A stretch of DNA of 64,000 bases. Source: Mercurialis annua (Eukaryota > Streptophyta > Magnoliopsida > Malpighiales > Euphorbiaceae). Where the stretch lies: NCBI RefSeq assembly GCF_937616625.2, contig NC_065571.1:12402501-12466500 (forward strand). Direction: 5' to 3'. Below the pieces are notes generated by a model. It was not told where the DNA came from and did not search any database. It saw only the letters and a program-made list of their open reading frames with translations. Shown piece after piece: positions 62,225 to 64,000 of the stretch (position 1 is its first letter; each line of letters opens with the position of its first letter). The translations under genes were made by a program, and so were the position numbers.

Positions 62225-63700
62225 AGTTTGTTTGTTTTAAGATTATAAATTCGATAGCCTTTCGCTTGCGTTGCATAGCCCAAGAAAATTCCCAAATTAT
62301 CCTTTTCGTTTAACTTGGTTCTTTTGCATTGGGCACATGAGTATAGAAAATATAACCAAAAAGTTTCAAATATTTTGCAGAAGGTTTCACATCAATCCAA
62401 GCTTCAATTGGTGTCTTTCCACTAATTGATCTTGTCGACAGCCTGTTCAGAAGATAAACATCGGTATATACAGCCTCGGCCCAGAAGTACTCCATAAGCC
62501 TTTTTTCAGCTAACATGCATCTAGCCATTTCCATTATTGTCTTGTTTCTTCTTTCAGACACTCCATTTTTTTCAAGGCATAATTGACAATTAACTGATGT
62601 TAAATACCAGTTTCATCACAGAACTTGTTGAATTCAGCTGAATTATACTCGGTTCCATTATCAGACCTTATCGTTTTTATTTCATCTCTAGATCGCTTTT
62701 CCACCAATGCCTTATATTTTTTTAAAACATAGTATATTTGTGATTGACTAGAGAGAAAGTAAACCAATGTCATTCTTGTAAAATCATAAATGAAAAATAT
62801 GGAATATTTGTATTGATTTAAAGAGCAAACACTCATTGGTCCACATATATCTGTATGAACCAGATCAAGCTTTCTACTTGCCCTCTTTACACCAGCCTTT
62901 GGAAAGCTTTGTCTATGAATCCTGCTCAATTGACAAGAAATGCGCACGGTTTCATGCTTAGAAACAACTGCCATTTCTTTCACCATGTCATTCTCTTGCA
63001 TAAGTTTCAAAGATTTGATATTGCAATGCCCAAATCTCCTATGCCAAACCAGCGTGTCATCTTTTCTAACACTATAGACATGTTGATCAATATAATTCCG
63101 ATTAAGCACATAGCTATTGCCAATCATTTTTTACTTCAGCAATCTCAACATTACTTGGATCAAGATAAAAAAAATTTATTCTTGAACATCACAGAATACT
63201 CTTTGTTCTGAATTTCAGCCACACTAAATAAATTTTGAGATAAGCTAGGTATCGATAACGCATCATAAATCAACACTGCACTTTTCTTTGTTCATATTGG
63301 AATTAACCCTTTGCCTCGTGCTTTTACGATCATGCCATTTCTCAACTTCACTTCTGTTCTAAAGGCTTTGTCTATACTGCTAAAAAGACTCGTCATTTGT
63401 CATATGGCTTGTACACCCGTTGTCAATGTACGTACCACATATTTTTTGTTGATTGTAGAGAATGAGAAACAATGAACAAATGACCTTCTTGCTGGGTTTG
63501 GTCCTCAATGAAATTTGCCTGCTGTTGTTGTTGATTCTGTTGATTTTGTGCAGGCTGGTTATTTTGTTGCCTACAAATCTATTAATATAGTCAGTTCTTT
63601 TGTAAATCTTGCATTGCGCCTTCTTCCAGCACTTGCTCTTATGGTGATTTGTTTTTTTTGGCAATGAATACAAGGTGGAAATTAAGCTTTTCCAAACTTT
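62225..63700 (-). pseudogene. Truncated Ty1/copia gag-protease-integrase relic
   Basis: In minus-strand order: a decayed gag zinc-knuckle region (HHKSKCWKK), protease YIDNGCTSHMTND (63380-63673; the family norm is DSG), a GAG-pre-integrase segment WHRRFGHCNIKSLKLMQ, integrase core DLVHTDICGPM and IKTIRSDNGTEY (62600-63127), then MSERRNKTIMEMARCML, FWAEAV and YLLNRLSTRS (62310-62561), and GIFLGYATQAKGYRIYNLK in a shifted frame to about 62225. The second Cys pair of the integrase zinc finger is damaged (CQLSR). Reverse transcriptase and RNase H are missing and no LTR was found. It is an old, dead fragment. Confidence 0.85.
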
Positions 63701-64000
63701 AAACTCTCTTTTCTATCACAAGATCATTTATTTCCATCTTCAGAAGTGGATTTTGTAACATGTCTGACTTGAAATACTCATTCAGATTGACTTTCAAATC
63801 TCATGGAAGCTTTTTGTTATTGGACTTCGGTGGCAAATAATCGCAAGTGTACGATATCCCGCAAGTAATATAACTTGAAAGACCAAGTATCGATCCCACA
63901 GAGTCAATGAACTTAATCACTAATTTCAAATATTCTTTAATCGGCTAGCTAAAAAAATCAATAGAGTTTTGTAATTTAATTAAACTAATATAAACTGAAA
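63701..64000. other. Right edge, possible repeat end
   Basis: 63701-63830 may be further decayed copia gag. 63838-63915 (AAATAATCGCAAGTGTACGA and following) is a distinct repeat-like text resembling, inverted, 6478-6545. No gene is visible up to the window end. Confidence 0.3.

Overview
The window is plant nuclear DNA, most likely from a eudicot. It is AT-rich, its genes carry GT-AG introns, and most of it is transposable elements. Three host genes are supported. A partial ABCG half-transporter lies on the minus strand at the left edge (141-2540). A complete, closely related ABCG9-like half-transporter lies on the plus strand (46819-51342, 4 exons, 627 aa). A complete 12-exon GH1 beta-glucosidase resembling the monolignol-glucosidase group (BGLU45-47) lies at 56973-60266 (532 aa). 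The two ABCG genes share exon layout and point away from each other across about 44 kb of repeats. I saw no tRNA gene, intact rRNA gene or CRISPR array.

Layout. 3.8-8.9 kb holds a relic LTR, a LINE-tailed composite retroposon with a 15-bp target-site duplication (TSD), an LTR/PBS/gag fragment, and an internally deleted LINE with a 17-bp TSD. 9.6-15.5 kb is a long L1-type LINE with both ORFs, damaged by one in-frame stop and one internal deletion. 15.6-21 kb carries several small DNA elements with 9-bp TSDs, a Stowaway-like MITE with a LINE tail nested in it, and short tandem repeats.

22010-39948 is the most striking part: an LTR retrotransposon array, LTR-internal-LTR-internal-LTR. It has an exact 7492-bp period, three 2955-bp LTRs, two 4537-bp internal regions with no recognisable protein, PBS and PPT in place, and one 5-bp TSD (ACAAT) around the whole array. 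Base differences I could read show LTR2 resembling LTR3 on its left and LTR1 on its right, as expected after unequal crossover between the two LTRs of a single insertion.

41.4-44.5 kb holds a hAT-like element, a non-autonomous CACTA element whose core resembles part of 5S rRNA, and a broken gypsy-type transposon gene. Downstream of the second ABCG gene, 51899-55493 is a decayed gag-protease retroelement with a 3' tandem repeat, bounded by about 60-bp inverted repeats. A foldback element, a tRNA-derived SINE and a poly(A)-tailed insertion precede the beta-glucosidase. The right edge holds a truncated Ty1/copia gag-PR-integrase relic on the minus strand.

The host genes are not an operon or an obvious cluster. 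The ABCG pair are dispersed paralogs and the beta-glucosidase is an independent neighbour.
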